Positions 43,259 through 51,569 of a stretch of 64,000 nucleotides of DNA are shown piece by piece. Source of the stretch: Muribaculum sp. (lineage in GTDB: Bacteria; Bacillota; Clostridia; Lachnospirales; Lachnospiraceae); contig JAMPHH010000004.1 of assembly GCA_023663505.1 (NCBI GenBank), positions 1 to 64,000 of the forward strand, in the 5' to 3' direction. The notes under the pieces are model-generated. The model was given only the letters and a program-made list of their open reading frames with translations. It made no database searches and was not told the origin of the DNA. Position 1 is the first letter of the stretch, and each line of letters starts with the position of its first letter. Position numbers and translations under genes: made by a program.

Positions 43259-43282
43259 TGGAATGGCCTCCTTCGTCTGTTA

Positions 43283-43585
43283 TCAGCTTGCTTCGTCCTC
43301 TATCTCCTGATCCTCCAGCCCTTCCTGAGTGTCGGAGACGGTCTCCTTCGTCTGTCCGGACTCCTTCTCGATCACCTCGCCCTCCTCGGCCGCCTTCTGC
43401 TCATTCTGTCGGTCAAAATAATCCAGCGTCCACTTGAGAATACTTCCCAAGAGATAGAACAGCACGAGCACGACGAGAAGCGCCGTGAGCTGGCTCAGCG
43501 TAGAATAACCCCGAACGAGGTTGACCACACAGGTGATGGCGCCCGCCACAAGCATTAATACCAAAGGCAAATTATTTCTGTTCAT
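43283..43585 (-). CDS. Small two-TM protein in flagellar operon, unknown
   Basis: 100 aa. Two hydrophobic helices (about 7-25 and 33-52) with a short loop and a strongly acidic C-terminal tail, rich in Glu. It starts 14 nt after cheD and precedes fliA. Position suggests a role tied to chemotaxis or the switch. No domain recognised. Confidence 0.75.
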   Translation of the reverse strand: MNRNNLPLVLMLVAGAITCVVNLVRGYSTLSQLTALLVVLVLFYLLGSILKWTLDYFDRQNEQKAAEEGEVIEKESGQTKETVSDTQEGLEDQEIEDEAS

Positions 43586-43598
43586 AAATCAACCTCAC

Positions 43599-44087
43599 CT
43601 AAATCACACTCTCCGACTTGCCCACCGCGCGAATCACATAATTGCCCGTCTCCGGATAAAATATTACCGTGCGTCCGTAGTTAGCGCCCGTGTCCTGGGC
43701 AACAATCGGGATACCTAATTCCCTTAATTTCTTTATGGAAGCCTCCGCATTGCAGGCTCCCACCTGTACCAGATCAGATTTGCCGCCAAATGAGAACATG
43801 GTAGCTCCGCCGGCAATCTTAGCAACCATACGTTTCCTAAGTGCCCCGCGCCTCTCCATCTGACGCACGAGCTCCTCGATCCCTGTATCCGCGAACTTGG
43901 CAATATTCTGACCGCTGTTTTGAATCGCCTTGCTGTCCGGTAGCATGATATGTGCCAATCCGCCCACCTTAGTCACCGGATCGCGAATCGCGATACCAAT
44001 ACAGGAACCAAGCCCCAGCGTGATCAAACCATCGGGGCTTAAACATGTTTTTAAATCCGCCATTCCTACCTTAATTATCTCACTCAT
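43599..44087 (-). CDS. cheD: Chemoreceptor glutamine deamidase CheD
   Basis: 162 aa. Catalytic Cys29 (LGLGSCIGIAIRD) and His46 (GGLAHIMLPDS) match the Cys/His pair of the CheD family. It deamidates Gln on chemoreceptors and binds CheC. ATG 44087 has GAGGG 8 nt upstream; a GTG three codons earlier is unlikely. cheC lies directly upstream, as usual. Confidence 0.95.
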   Translation of the reverse strand: MSEIIKVGMADLKTCLSPDGLITLGLGSCIGIAIRDPVTKVGGLAHIMLPDSKAIQNSGQNIAKFADTGIEELVRQMERRGALRKRMVAKIAGGATMFSFGGKSDLVQVGACNAEASIKKLRELGIPIVAQDTGANYGRTVIFYPETGNYVIRAVGKSESVI

Positions 44088-44110
44088 ACCTTTCACCCTC
44101 GAACAGTTAA

Positions 44111-44734
44111 TTATTTTACGGGCATCCCCAAGGACCCCAAAATCTTGCTGTATGAATCCAGATCCGGTATGAGTATAAAATATCCGTCAATCGCCACTTC
44201 GTCAAAGAACTGGGACTGGATCAAAAGGAGGTTATCCCCTATGATCCCAAACTCTATCGCGGGTACGCTCAGGATCGCCCCTGCCATATCCACCGCAAGC
44301 TCCGGCGGCGTGGGGCAGATCTTCAAATTTGTAATAACCGAAAGAGAATTCAGATAAGCTCCTGTGATGATATTTCCCACTTCCTTCATCGCCGAAAGCT
44401 CCATCTCGGAGAAATCATCACCCTCAGGCACCATGCCCATCATCAATTTACCAATCAAATGCTTGGCGCTGTTCTTCTCCACGAGGAACATCATACTGCC
44501 CGTGATATCCCCCTCAACGCCCAAGAGTACGCCGACCATAATCTGCTCCTCGCCGCCCATGATGGCGCCTACCTCTTTAAATTCGAGCAGCTTGATCTGG
44601 GGGACTCTCATATCTACCTTACAGCCCAACATCTGTGAGAGTGCCGTCATAGCGTTGCCTGCGCCAATATTGCCAAGCTCCCTCAACACATCCATATAGG
44701 ACTCAGATACTTTTTCAAGACTCATATCACCCAT
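44111..44734 (-). CDS. cheC: CheY-P phosphatase CheC
   Basis: 207 aa. Two copies of the CheC/CheX/FliY phosphatase motif are present: ELGNIGAGNA near residue 19 and EVGNIITGAYLNSL near residue 120. It hydrolyses CheY-phosphate, stimulated by CheD. It lies between cheW and cheD in the operon. Its start has a TGAAGGAGA-like RBS upstream. Confidence 0.95.
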   Translation of the reverse strand: MGDMSLEKVSESYMDVLRELGNIGAGNAMTALSQMLGCKVDMRVPQIKLLEFKEVGAIMGGEEQIMVGVLLGVEGDITGSMMFLVEKNSAKHLIGKLMMGMVPEGDDFSEMELSAMKEVGNIITGAYLNSLSVITNLKICPTPPELAVDMAGAILSVPAIEFGIIGDNLLLIQSQFFDEVAIDGYFILIPDLDSYSKILGSLGMPVK

Positions 44735-44760
44735 AAACGATCGTCTCCTTCACCGATAAA

Positions 44761-45264
44761 TTATGCGTTTTCATCCAAGGTAATCGAATTCAGATCGAGC
44801 AGTGAGATCAGTTCCCCTCCGTTCTTGCCGATACCGTTGATAAAACTGGCTCTGCTGTCCTTTGCGTCATGCGCCACCTTCTCGATATTGTCCTCGCTGA
44901 GCGTCACAACCTCTTTCACCTCGTCAACCACTATTCCCAGATTGCCGGAGACCTCTGTCTTGAGGATAATGATTCTGGTAGCCCTTCCGTATTCGTCCGC
45001 GGGCAATCCCATCTTCAGACGAATACTGACAACGGGGATTACCTCGCCGCGCAGATTGATGACGCCCCTCAGATAAGGCGGCATCTTGGGAACTCTGGTG
45101 ATATTCTGCATTCTCACAATATTGTCGATATAGCGGATATCAACCCCGTACTGCTCCTCGCCGAGACGAATGACAATATACTGGAAATATTCCACCGGAC
45201 GTTTTCTCTCCGGATTTGACTTGACCGGTTCATTTTGTGCATTCAACTGTTCCAACTGTTCCAT
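44761..45264 (-). CDS. cheW: Chemotaxis coupling protein CheW
   Basis: 167 aa from ATG 45264 (GGGAG 9 nt upstream). The longer frame starting at 45360 would lie inside cheA. The CheW fold has GVDIRYIDNIVRMQNITRVP and the signature YLRGVINLRGEVIPVV. It couples receptors to CheA. The N-terminal ~28 residues are a linker rich in Gln and Asn. It begins just after the cheA stop. Confidence 0.95.
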   Translation of the reverse strand: MEQLEQLNAQNEPVKSNPERKRPVEYFQYIVIRLGEEQYGVDIRYIDNIVRMQNITRVPKMPPYLRGVINLRGEVIPVVSIRLKMGLPADEYGRATRIIILKTEVSGNLGIVVDEVKEVVTLSEDNIEKVAHDAKDSRASFINGIGKNGGELISLLDLNSITLDENA

Positions 45265-45281
45265 ATGTGTAATCTCCCTTC

Positions 45282-47372
45282 TTACAGTAAAGCGTTGGCA
45301 TCTAAGATCAACGCCACTCCGCCGTCGCCCATAACCGTTGCCCCGCTGATAAATTTGCACTGCTTAATATATGAGCCCATGGACTTGATAACAATCTCCT
45401 GCTGACCAAGCAGATCGTCCACAACAAGACCCGCCTGCTTATCTCCCTTTTTCACGATCACAACCACGAGATTCTCCTCGTCAGCCTTGCTGCTCTCGAT
45501 ATCCAAAAGCTCGCTCATACGAATCACAGGGATCACCGTGCCACGCAGATTGAGCACCTCCTTATTCTCCACCAGCTTGATATCGCTGATCTGAATGTCC
45601 TCGATACCCTGAATCGCGCCGAGTGCAATCGCATATTTCTCATCACCTACCACTACCATCAGAGCCTGAATGATCGCAAGCGTAAGCGGCAGTCTGATCG
45701 TCCATGTACTTCCCTCGCCGAGCTTTGACTTTACCTCGACCTCTCCGGAAAGGGATTCGATCTTGGACTTCACCACATCAAGTCCCACGCCGCGTCCTGA
45801 CACATCTGTCACCTTCTTGGCGGTGGAGAAGCTGGGCAGGAACAACAGGTCGATGATCTCCTTATCGGACATTCCGACTGCCTGCTCCGCGGTGATTGTC
45901 CCGCGCTCGATCGCCTTATTCCTGACTGCGTCCACATCGATGCCGTTACCGTCGTCGCGAACCTCGATCACGACATTGTTGCCGTCCTGATAAGCGTCCA
46001 AAAAGATAGATCCCACAGCGGGCTTGCCCCTCTGTATACGAAGCTCCGGGTCTGACTCCAAGCCGTGATCCGCGGAATTCCTGAGCAGATGCATCAGCGG
46101 GTCCCCAATCTCGTCCACCACGGTACGGTCCAGCTCTGTCTCCTCACCTGTCATATAGAGCTCCATCTTCTTGTCCAGGGTCTTGGAAAGGTCGCGGATC
46201 ATACGGGGGAATTTATTGACCACGTTCTCAATAGGCACCATTCGCACCTTCATCACGGACTCGTGAAGATTAGTGGTCACACTCTCCAAATACTCTATCT
46301 GTTCATTGAAGCTCGCGTTGGTATTCTGCTCCTGACCGGAGGCGGACACCAGCGAGTTCTTGGCGATGATCAACTCACTCACCAGATTCATAAGCGCGTC
46401 AAGCTTCTCAATATCCACGCGCACTGTACGGTTGACCACAGGCTTGCCGGCGGCAGGCTTCTTGTCATTGCTCTTGGCAGCGGGAGCAGGCTGTGCCTTC
46501 TTCTCCTCCACAGCCGCCTTGGGAGCCTCCGCAACAGCGGTGCTCTCCGAGTTCTCCGCAGGGTGATACCCCTTCGTCTCCTCAAGCACGAGGGCATCTC
46601 CCACCACATTGTCTATCTCCGAGACATTGGAAGCCGCTTTGATCAAATCGTCCAGCTCCGCCTCCGACAAGACGATCAGAGAGAAATCCCTCTCAAACTT
46701 CTCGTCCTCGATATCCTGAGCGCTGGGGTTGGAAATGATGATCTCGCCCTTCTCCTCGATCGCCTTGAACACCAGAAAGGCTCTCGCCGCCTTGAGGATA
46801 CAGCTCTCCTGCACCGTCACGGTAAGACCGTAAGCCTTCTTGCCCGCCTTGACCGCCTCCGTGATCACGCCGATCTGCGTGTCGTCCAAGGCGATACCGT
46901 TCCATTTCTTGTCACCGTCAGCCGATGCCGCCGCTGCGCTCGCCGTCGGAGCTGCTGCCGCGGGTGCCGCCTTGGCGGAGCCGGAGCCGCCGCCGTTCAA
47001 GATATCGTTGAGCTGCTTGATCAAGGGCTCATTGTCATTGGTTCCCTCGTCAGCGGTCTCCTGTATGTTGTTGGTATACTCCTCAAGGGCGTCCAGACAT
47101 TGAAAAAGCACGTCAATCATCTCGGGCTGCACCTTGATATTGCCGTTGCGCACCTCCGAGAATACATTCTCCATGTCATGGGTCAGATTCTGCATCCTCT
47201 TATAGCCCATAGTGCCCGCCATTCCCTTCAGGGAATGCGCCGCGCGGAAGATCTCGTTCACGGTGTCCATATTCTCCGCGTCCGCTTCAAGATTTAGAAT
47301 CTGCGTATTAAGATTCTGCAAGTGCTCCTTCGTCTCGTCCAGAAAAATCTCAAGATATTGACTTACGTCCAT
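45282..47372 (-). CDS. cheA: Chemotaxis histidine kinase CheA
   Basis: 696 aa. Domains in order: Hpt P1 with phospho-His46 (RAAHSLKGMAG); a Pro/Ala-rich linker; the P2 region (CheY/CheB binding); the P3 dimerisation helices near residue 320; the P4 kinase with HLLRNSADHGLES and the G-boxes GNGIDVD and GRGVGLDVVKS; and the C-terminal P5 CheW-like domain. The ATG at 47372 has GGAGG 5 nt upstream. A frame from 47402 would add 10 residues. It phosphorylates CheY and CheB. Confidence 0.97.
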   Translation of the reverse strand: MDVSQYLEIFLDETKEHLQNLNTQILNLEADAENMDTVNEIFRAAHSLKGMAGTMGYKRMQNLTHDMENVFSEVRNGNIKVQPEMIDVLFQCLDALEEYTNNIQETADEGTNDNEPLIKQLNDILNGGGSGSAKAAPAAAAPTASAAAASADGDKKWNGIALDDTQIGVITEAVKAGKKAYGLTVTVQESCILKAARAFLVFKAIEEKGEIIISNPSAQDIEDEKFERDFSLIVLSEAELDDLIKAASNVSEIDNVVGDALVLEETKGYHPAENSESTAVAEAPKAAVEEKKAQPAPAAKSNDKKPAAGKPVVNRTVRVDIEKLDALMNLVSELIIAKNSLVSASGQEQNTNASFNEQIEYLESVTTNLHESVMKVRMVPIENVVNKFPRMIRDLSKTLDKKMELYMTGEETELDRTVVDEIGDPLMHLLRNSADHGLESDPELRIQRGKPAVGSIFLDAYQDGNNVVIEVRDDGNGIDVDAVRNKAIERGTITAEQAVGMSDKEIIDLLFLPSFSTAKKVTDVSGRGVGLDVVKSKIESLSGEVEVKSKLGEGSTWTIRLPLTLAIIQALMVVVGDEKYAIALGAIQGIEDIQISDIKLVENKEVLNLRGTVIPVIRMSELLDIESSKADEENLVVVIVKKGDKQAGLVVDDLLGQQEIVIKSMGSYIKQCKFISGATVMGDGGVALILDANALL

Positions 47373-47446
47373 ATTTTCCTCCATTCCGCCTAAAGGCTTC
47401 ATCTGCTTCGTTGCTTATATGACTTACGCGCTTTGCGTTTAACGCC

Positions 47447-48562
47447 TTATGCATTCCGCACCCCGACTCTTGTCACGATCTCTCTCGCGATCTGGTCAAG
47501 GGGTATCTCCTCGTCAACGAGTCCCGCGTTCACCGCACTCTTGGGCATCCCGTACACGGTGCAGGTCTCCTGATTCTGGGCGATCACATAGGTATTCTTC
47601 GCTTTCCGCAGGGCTTGTATCCCCTCCGTCCCGTCAGCGCCCATTCCGGTCAACACCACACAGATGATCGGGTCATACCCGCTCTCTATGAGAGATTCGT
47701 ACATATAGTTGGCACACGGCTTCACGCCCTCCCTGCTCGGTTCGTCCGTGTAACGGATGACATGCTTGCCTCCGGCGGATCTCCTCACCGTCATATGCTG
47801 TCCGCCCATGGACACATAGACCGTTCCCTTGGTGATCTCCTCACCCTCTCTGGCCTCCTTCACATTCAGACCACTCAGGCTGTCAAGTCGCTCCGCAAGA
47901 GAGCCCGTGAATCCCTTTGCCATGTGCTGCACCAGAAGCACCGGCGCGTCCAGCTCCTTCGGGAGTCTGGGAATCACGGACTGTAAGGCTCTGGGACCGC
48001 CTGTGGAGCTTGCGATCGCCACAATCCTGATACCCGATGAAGGTCCGGAGGACACAGCAGCCTTGGGCGGCGCACTTTCCTTCACGGGTGCTTTCTTATG
48101 ACTCTCCTCCTCTGCCTCAAAGCTGGGAAGCTTGCCATTCGCCACAATATCGAGCGTCTCCAAGAGCATCTCCTGATAAGAACCGATATCCCAATCCGAC
48201 AGTGTGTTCGGCTTGTGCATGAAGTCCAACGCTCCGAGTGAGAGCGCCTCCATGAGAAGCTTAGCCCCCTCGTATGTATAGGCGCTTAACATCATGACCT
48301 TCGCGGGGATTCTGCGCTTGCGCATCTCCCGCAGCATCTGTAACCCGTCCATCCTCGGCATACTGATGTCCAGCACGATGGCGTCAAAGTCCTTCTTGCC
48401 CATGAGCTCAAGAGCCTCCTGACCGTCCGACGCCCTGCCTGTCACTTCAAATCTCTCGTCACTATTTAATATATCACAAAGCACTCTTCTCATGAGTGCA
48501 GAGTCATCTACTAGAAGAATTTTTTTTGGATTTTTTTTCTCATTACTCATATAACTCACCAT
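47447..48562 (-). CDS. cheB: Chemotaxis methylesterase/deamidase CheB
   Basis: 371 aa. The N-terminal receiver has phospho-acceptor Asp65 (AIVLDISMPRMDG). The C-terminal methylesterase has the catalytic Ser in IASSTGGP, His in VQHMAKGFTG, and Asp in GMGADGTEG. It removes receptor methyl groups and is activated by CheA phosphorylation. An alternative start, four codons later at 48550, has GGTGAG upstream. CheR (the matching methyltransferase) is not in the window. Confidence 0.95.
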   Translation of the reverse strand: MVSYMSNEKKNPKKILLVDDSALMRRVLCDILNSDERFEVTGRASDGQEALELMGKKDFDAIVLDISMPRMDGLQMLREMRKRRIPAKVMMLSAYTYEGAKLLMEALSLGALDFMHKPNTLSDWDIGSYQEMLLETLDIVANGKLPSFEAEEESHKKAPVKESAPPKAAVSSGPSSGIRIVAIASSTGGPRALQSVIPRLPKELDAPVLLVQHMAKGFTGSLAERLDSLSGLNVKEAREGEEITKGTVYVSMGGQHMTVRRSAGGKHVIRYTDEPSREGVKPCANYMYESLIESGYDPIICVVLTGMGADGTEGIQALRKAKNTYVIAQNQETCTVYGMPKSAVNAGLVDEEIPLDQIAREIVTRVGVRNA

Positions 48563-48589
48563 TTTTCTTCTAAAATAATGTTAAGACTG

Positions 48590-49318
48590 TCACTCTCTTT
48601 CTTTCTTGCGGGTTCTGCGCTCCTCCTCGAATATGAATTTGATGATCTCCTCGCGGGTATTTACATCCATGTTGTGGTATTGTACCCGATGCTCATATTC
48701 CCCCGGCCTGTTCTCCAGCTCCTGAACCGCCAGCACCTTGCCGATCACTTCGTAGGTCTTACTCCCGATGTCCTGCACCAGATTGTAATTACAGTAGATC
48801 AGGCTGCCCGGCTCATATCTCTGGTCGGCGATAAAGCGAAGTCCGCCCCCGCTGATATCCGCGATAATACTGCGTCGCAGCGGAAGCCCCGGCTGAAGGA
48901 TCAGATGCGCCTTGTCATCGATCGCCTGAAGCTCCTCCTCCTCGAGAGTTCTGGAACACATCTCCAGTGCACAGCTGAACCGATAGAACTCTCTCCGCTG
49001 ATACTTTCGGAGATTACTGGTGAGCTCCACCCGCAGAATGTACACATTGTTGGTCTTGTATCTGTCCACGATACGCGCGAAGCACTGATACAATCCCGTC
49101 TCCCCATAGAATATCATATCATATTCGCCGTCCACTGGCAATAGTATCAATTTCGTCTGCTCCATCGGCATAGTGATCTCCAACGTATCCTCCGTCAAGA
49201 TCTCATGCACCATGCTGTTGTAAATTTTGCGCTTCTTATCGGCATCTTCGTTATAATGAACACGTTCCACCGCCTGTAAATCTATTTTGTCACCCAAAGA
49301 AATAAAGCTTGATAGCAT
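48590..49318 (-). CDS. PilZ-domain flagellar brake protein (YcgR/MotI-like)
   Basis: 242 aa. The N-terminal YcgR-N-type domain is followed by a C-terminal PilZ domain. It has both halves of the c-di-GMP motif: RKYQRREFYRF (RxxxR) at about 104 and DISGGGLRF (DxSxxG) at about 154. In B. subtilis the c-di-GMP-bound MotI/YpfA clutches the stator MotA. Its place inside the fla/che operon between flhG and cheB argues for the same job. RBS GGGGAGTTGAGGAG. Confidence 0.92.
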   Translation of the reverse strand: MLSSFISLGDKIDLQAVERVHYNEDADKKRKIYNSMVHEILTEDTLEITMPMEQTKLILLPVDGEYDMIFYGETGLYQCFARIVDRYKTNNVYILRVELTSNLRKYQRREFYRFSCALEMCSRTLEEEELQAIDDKAHLILQPGLPLRRSIIADISGGGLRFIADQRYEPGSLIYCNYNLVQDIGSKTYEVIGKVLAVQELENRPGEYEHRVQYHNMDVNTREEIIKFIFEEERRTRKKERE

Positions 49319-49399
49319 CTCCTCAACTCCCCTCTATATTATTTTGGAGTAAATATTCAAAAACCAATCTCGTAAACACTGCGCGCCTGCTCCAAACAG

Positions 49400-50269
49400 C
49401 TATATTTTGGATATTATATGCGAGAAAAACGCCGCCATTCCTCTCTTGGGCTGTCGCTGCGCCTCCTCCTTGTCAAGAAGACGCTTCGCCATCTGTTCAT
49501 ACGCCTGAGACGACCTTGCCGTCGGATTCTGTATGGATACCGGAGTCTGCTGCATCACAGCCTTTGCCAACTGCGCGTCCTGCGGAATGCTCCCCAGATA
49601 AGTCATGGGAACCTTCAAATATCTCGCCACCACCGCGTTGAGCTTGTTGAACAGGATCTCACCCTCCAATTCTCTGCCCACACGGTTGGCGACCATCTTC
49701 ACCTTCGTGTTGTCCTCGTCAAATCTGGAATGACGGTACAATGCCTTTAGCAGAGAATAGGAATCCGTGATCGAGGTAGGCTCCGGCGTGGTCACCAGCA
49801 GAATCTCCCCGCTTGCCACCAAGAACTCCAGCACCGCGTCCGAAATCCCCGCGGCAGTGTCCACGATGATGATATCTGTGATGGCGTCCAGCTCCGCAAG
49901 ATTCTGTATGATATAATCCAGATAATCCCTGTTTAGGTTGGAGAGCCCCGCGATTCCCGAGCCGCCGGAGATAAATCCCACCTCCATGGGCCCCCACGTG
50001 ATGATCTCCTGAATGTTTTTCCCTTGATAGATCAGGTCGCAGAGATTGTGCTTCGGCACCGCTCCAAACATGATCTCGATATTGGCAAGCCCGAAATCTG
50101 CGTCGAGAATGATCACTCTCTTGCCAAGCTTGCGAAACTGTATCGCAAGGTTGATGGATGTGTTGGACTTGCCCACACCCCCTTTACCGCTTGTCACCGT
50201 GATAACTCTGGCCAATGGGCGGGACTGTCTATTAGCTTTTATGATCCTTAATTGTTCTGCCTGATCCAT
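49400..50269 (-). CDS. flhG: MinD-like ATPase FlhG (YlxH)
   Basis: 289 aa from ATG 50269 with AAGGAGG. Deviant Walker A (SGKGGVGKSNTSINLA), Walker B-like IIVDTAAGISDAV, and MinD-type residues throughout. It controls flagellar number and placement and stimulates the FlhF GTPase. It follows flhF with a 35-nt overlap. Confidence 0.95.
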   Translation of the reverse strand: MDQAEQLRIIKANRQSRPLARVITVTSGKGGVGKSNTSINLAIQFRKLGKRVIILDADFGLANIEIMFGAVPKHNLCDLIYQGKNIQEIITWGPMEVGFISGGSGIAGLSNLNRDYLDYIIQNLAELDAITDIIIVDTAAGISDAVLEFLVASGEILLVTTPEPTSITDSYSLLKALYRHSRFDEDNTKVKMVANRVGRELEGEILFNKLNAVVARYLKVPMTYLGSIPQDAQLAKAVMQQTPVSIQNPTARSSQAYEQMAKRLLDKEEAQRQPKRGMAAFFSHIISKI

Positions 50270-50303
50270 GCAACCAGCCTCCTTAAACGGCACCCGCGCG
50301 CCG

Positions 50304-51569
50304 TCAAGCCTTACCACCCAATAATTGCTTTACAATCTTTTGAGGATTGAACCTTTCAATGTCGTTGGGCACGTTTTGTCCATCTGTAATATATGCGATC
50401 GGGGTATCCGCGTGAAGCTTGATATTCAACAGATTCCCCAAAGTCGTCGTCTCGTCGAGCTTGGTGAATATCAGCTGATAATCCGCGACCTCCTTGTAGC
50501 TGTCCGTAATCTTCAACAGATCCTTGTACTTCGTCGTCGCGCTGAGCACTAGGAAAACCTGTACCTTGGCATTGTCCCCCAAGGGCTTCATATATTCCTT
50601 GACCTGCTCGAGCTGCTCCTGACTCTGGTGGGAATGTCCCGCCGTATCCACAAAAATATAATCATAATCCTTAAAATCCCTCACCGCGCTCTGAAATTCC
50701 TCGGGACCATAGATCACGCGGAAGGGCACCTCTAAGATCTGCGCATAGGTGCGAAGCTGCTCCGCCGCCGCGATGCGGTAGGTATCCGCCGTAAGAAGCG
50801 CCGCCTTCTTCCCGTCATTCACCGTGAAGCTGCTCGCGAGCTTTGCGATCGTGGTGGTCTTACCGACGCCCGTAGGTCCTATGAAGAAGACCACCCTTGG
50901 TCCCTTCTCCGAGGGCACGATCCCCTCTGATTTGCCGAATTTTAATATGATCTTCTGATAGATATTTGCCAAAATATAGTCAAAGGGCATATTGGGCTTT
51001 CTGTTCTTGTCCACGTCCTCCAAGATCTGATTGGCGTACTTCTCCGCCACCTCGTTCTCGATCATGGTGTTATAGAGAAGCCTGATAAACTTGTCCTGTT
51101 CGGTATCCTGAGCTGTTTCCGCATCCTTCTCACCCTCGGAAACCTTCTCAGCACCAGTCTCGTCCGCACGCTCCTCGGCTTCACCGACACTCTTGTCATT
51201 ATTGTCATTCTGCTTGAGCTGGCTCTCCAAAAGTGTCTGGAGACTGTCAAGCTTCTTCTCTATATTGCTCTCCTTGGAGGTGTAAACAGGCTTACCCTGC
51301 TGCTCCTCCTGCAGCATACCGCTCTCCGCCACAACCTTTGCCACCTGCTGTACGGCGATGCGCTCCGGCGCTCTCTTGGCGAGCTTGTCCGCATCCCGCT
51401 CCTCCTCAAGCGCCACAGTCACCTCCGTCTGCTTGCTCTGAAAGACAGACATAAGTCCCTTGGGCTTGACCTGACGGACATTCATGATCACAATTCCCTC
51501 GCCAAGCTCCTTCTTGGCTGCTTCCACGGCCTCACTCTCTGTTTTTCCCAAAAATTTCTTGATAACCAT
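50304..51569 (-). CDS. flhF: SRP-like GTPase FlhF
   Basis: 421 aa. A basic/linker B domain (~1-190) precedes the N-domain and the GTPase G-domain with GPTGVGKTTTIAKLA (G1), DTAGHSHQ (G3) and TKLDET (G4). It targets the flagellum to its site at the membrane. It begins at the stop codon of flhA (TAATG, one-base overlap). The B-domain linker is rich in Glu and Asp. Confidence 0.95.
   Translation of the reverse strand: MVIKKFLGKTESEAVEAAKKELGEGIVIMNVRQVKPKGLMSVFQSKQTEVTVALEEERDADKLAKRAPERIAVQQVAKVVAESGMLQEEQQGKPVYTSKESNIEKKLDSLQTLLESQLKQNDNNDKSVGEAEERADETGAEKVSEGEKDAETAQDTEQDKFIRLLYNTMIENEVAEKYANQILEDVDKNRKPNMPFDYILANIYQKIILKFGKSEGIVPSEKGPRVVFFIGPTGVGKTTTIAKLASSFTVNDGKKAALLTADTYRIAAAEQLRTYAQILEVPFRVIYGPEEFQSAVRDFKDYDYIFVDTAGHSHQSQEQLEQVKEYMKPLGDNAKVQVFLVLSATTKYKDLLKITDSYKEVADYQLIFTKLDETTTLGNLLNIKLHADTPIAYITDGQNVPNDIERFNPQKIVKQLLGGKA

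Noticed and set aside
46065..47297. 410-aa ORF on the plus strand over cheA
   Set aside because: Antisense shadow caused by codon bias; composition rich in His, Leu and Arg, no RBS.
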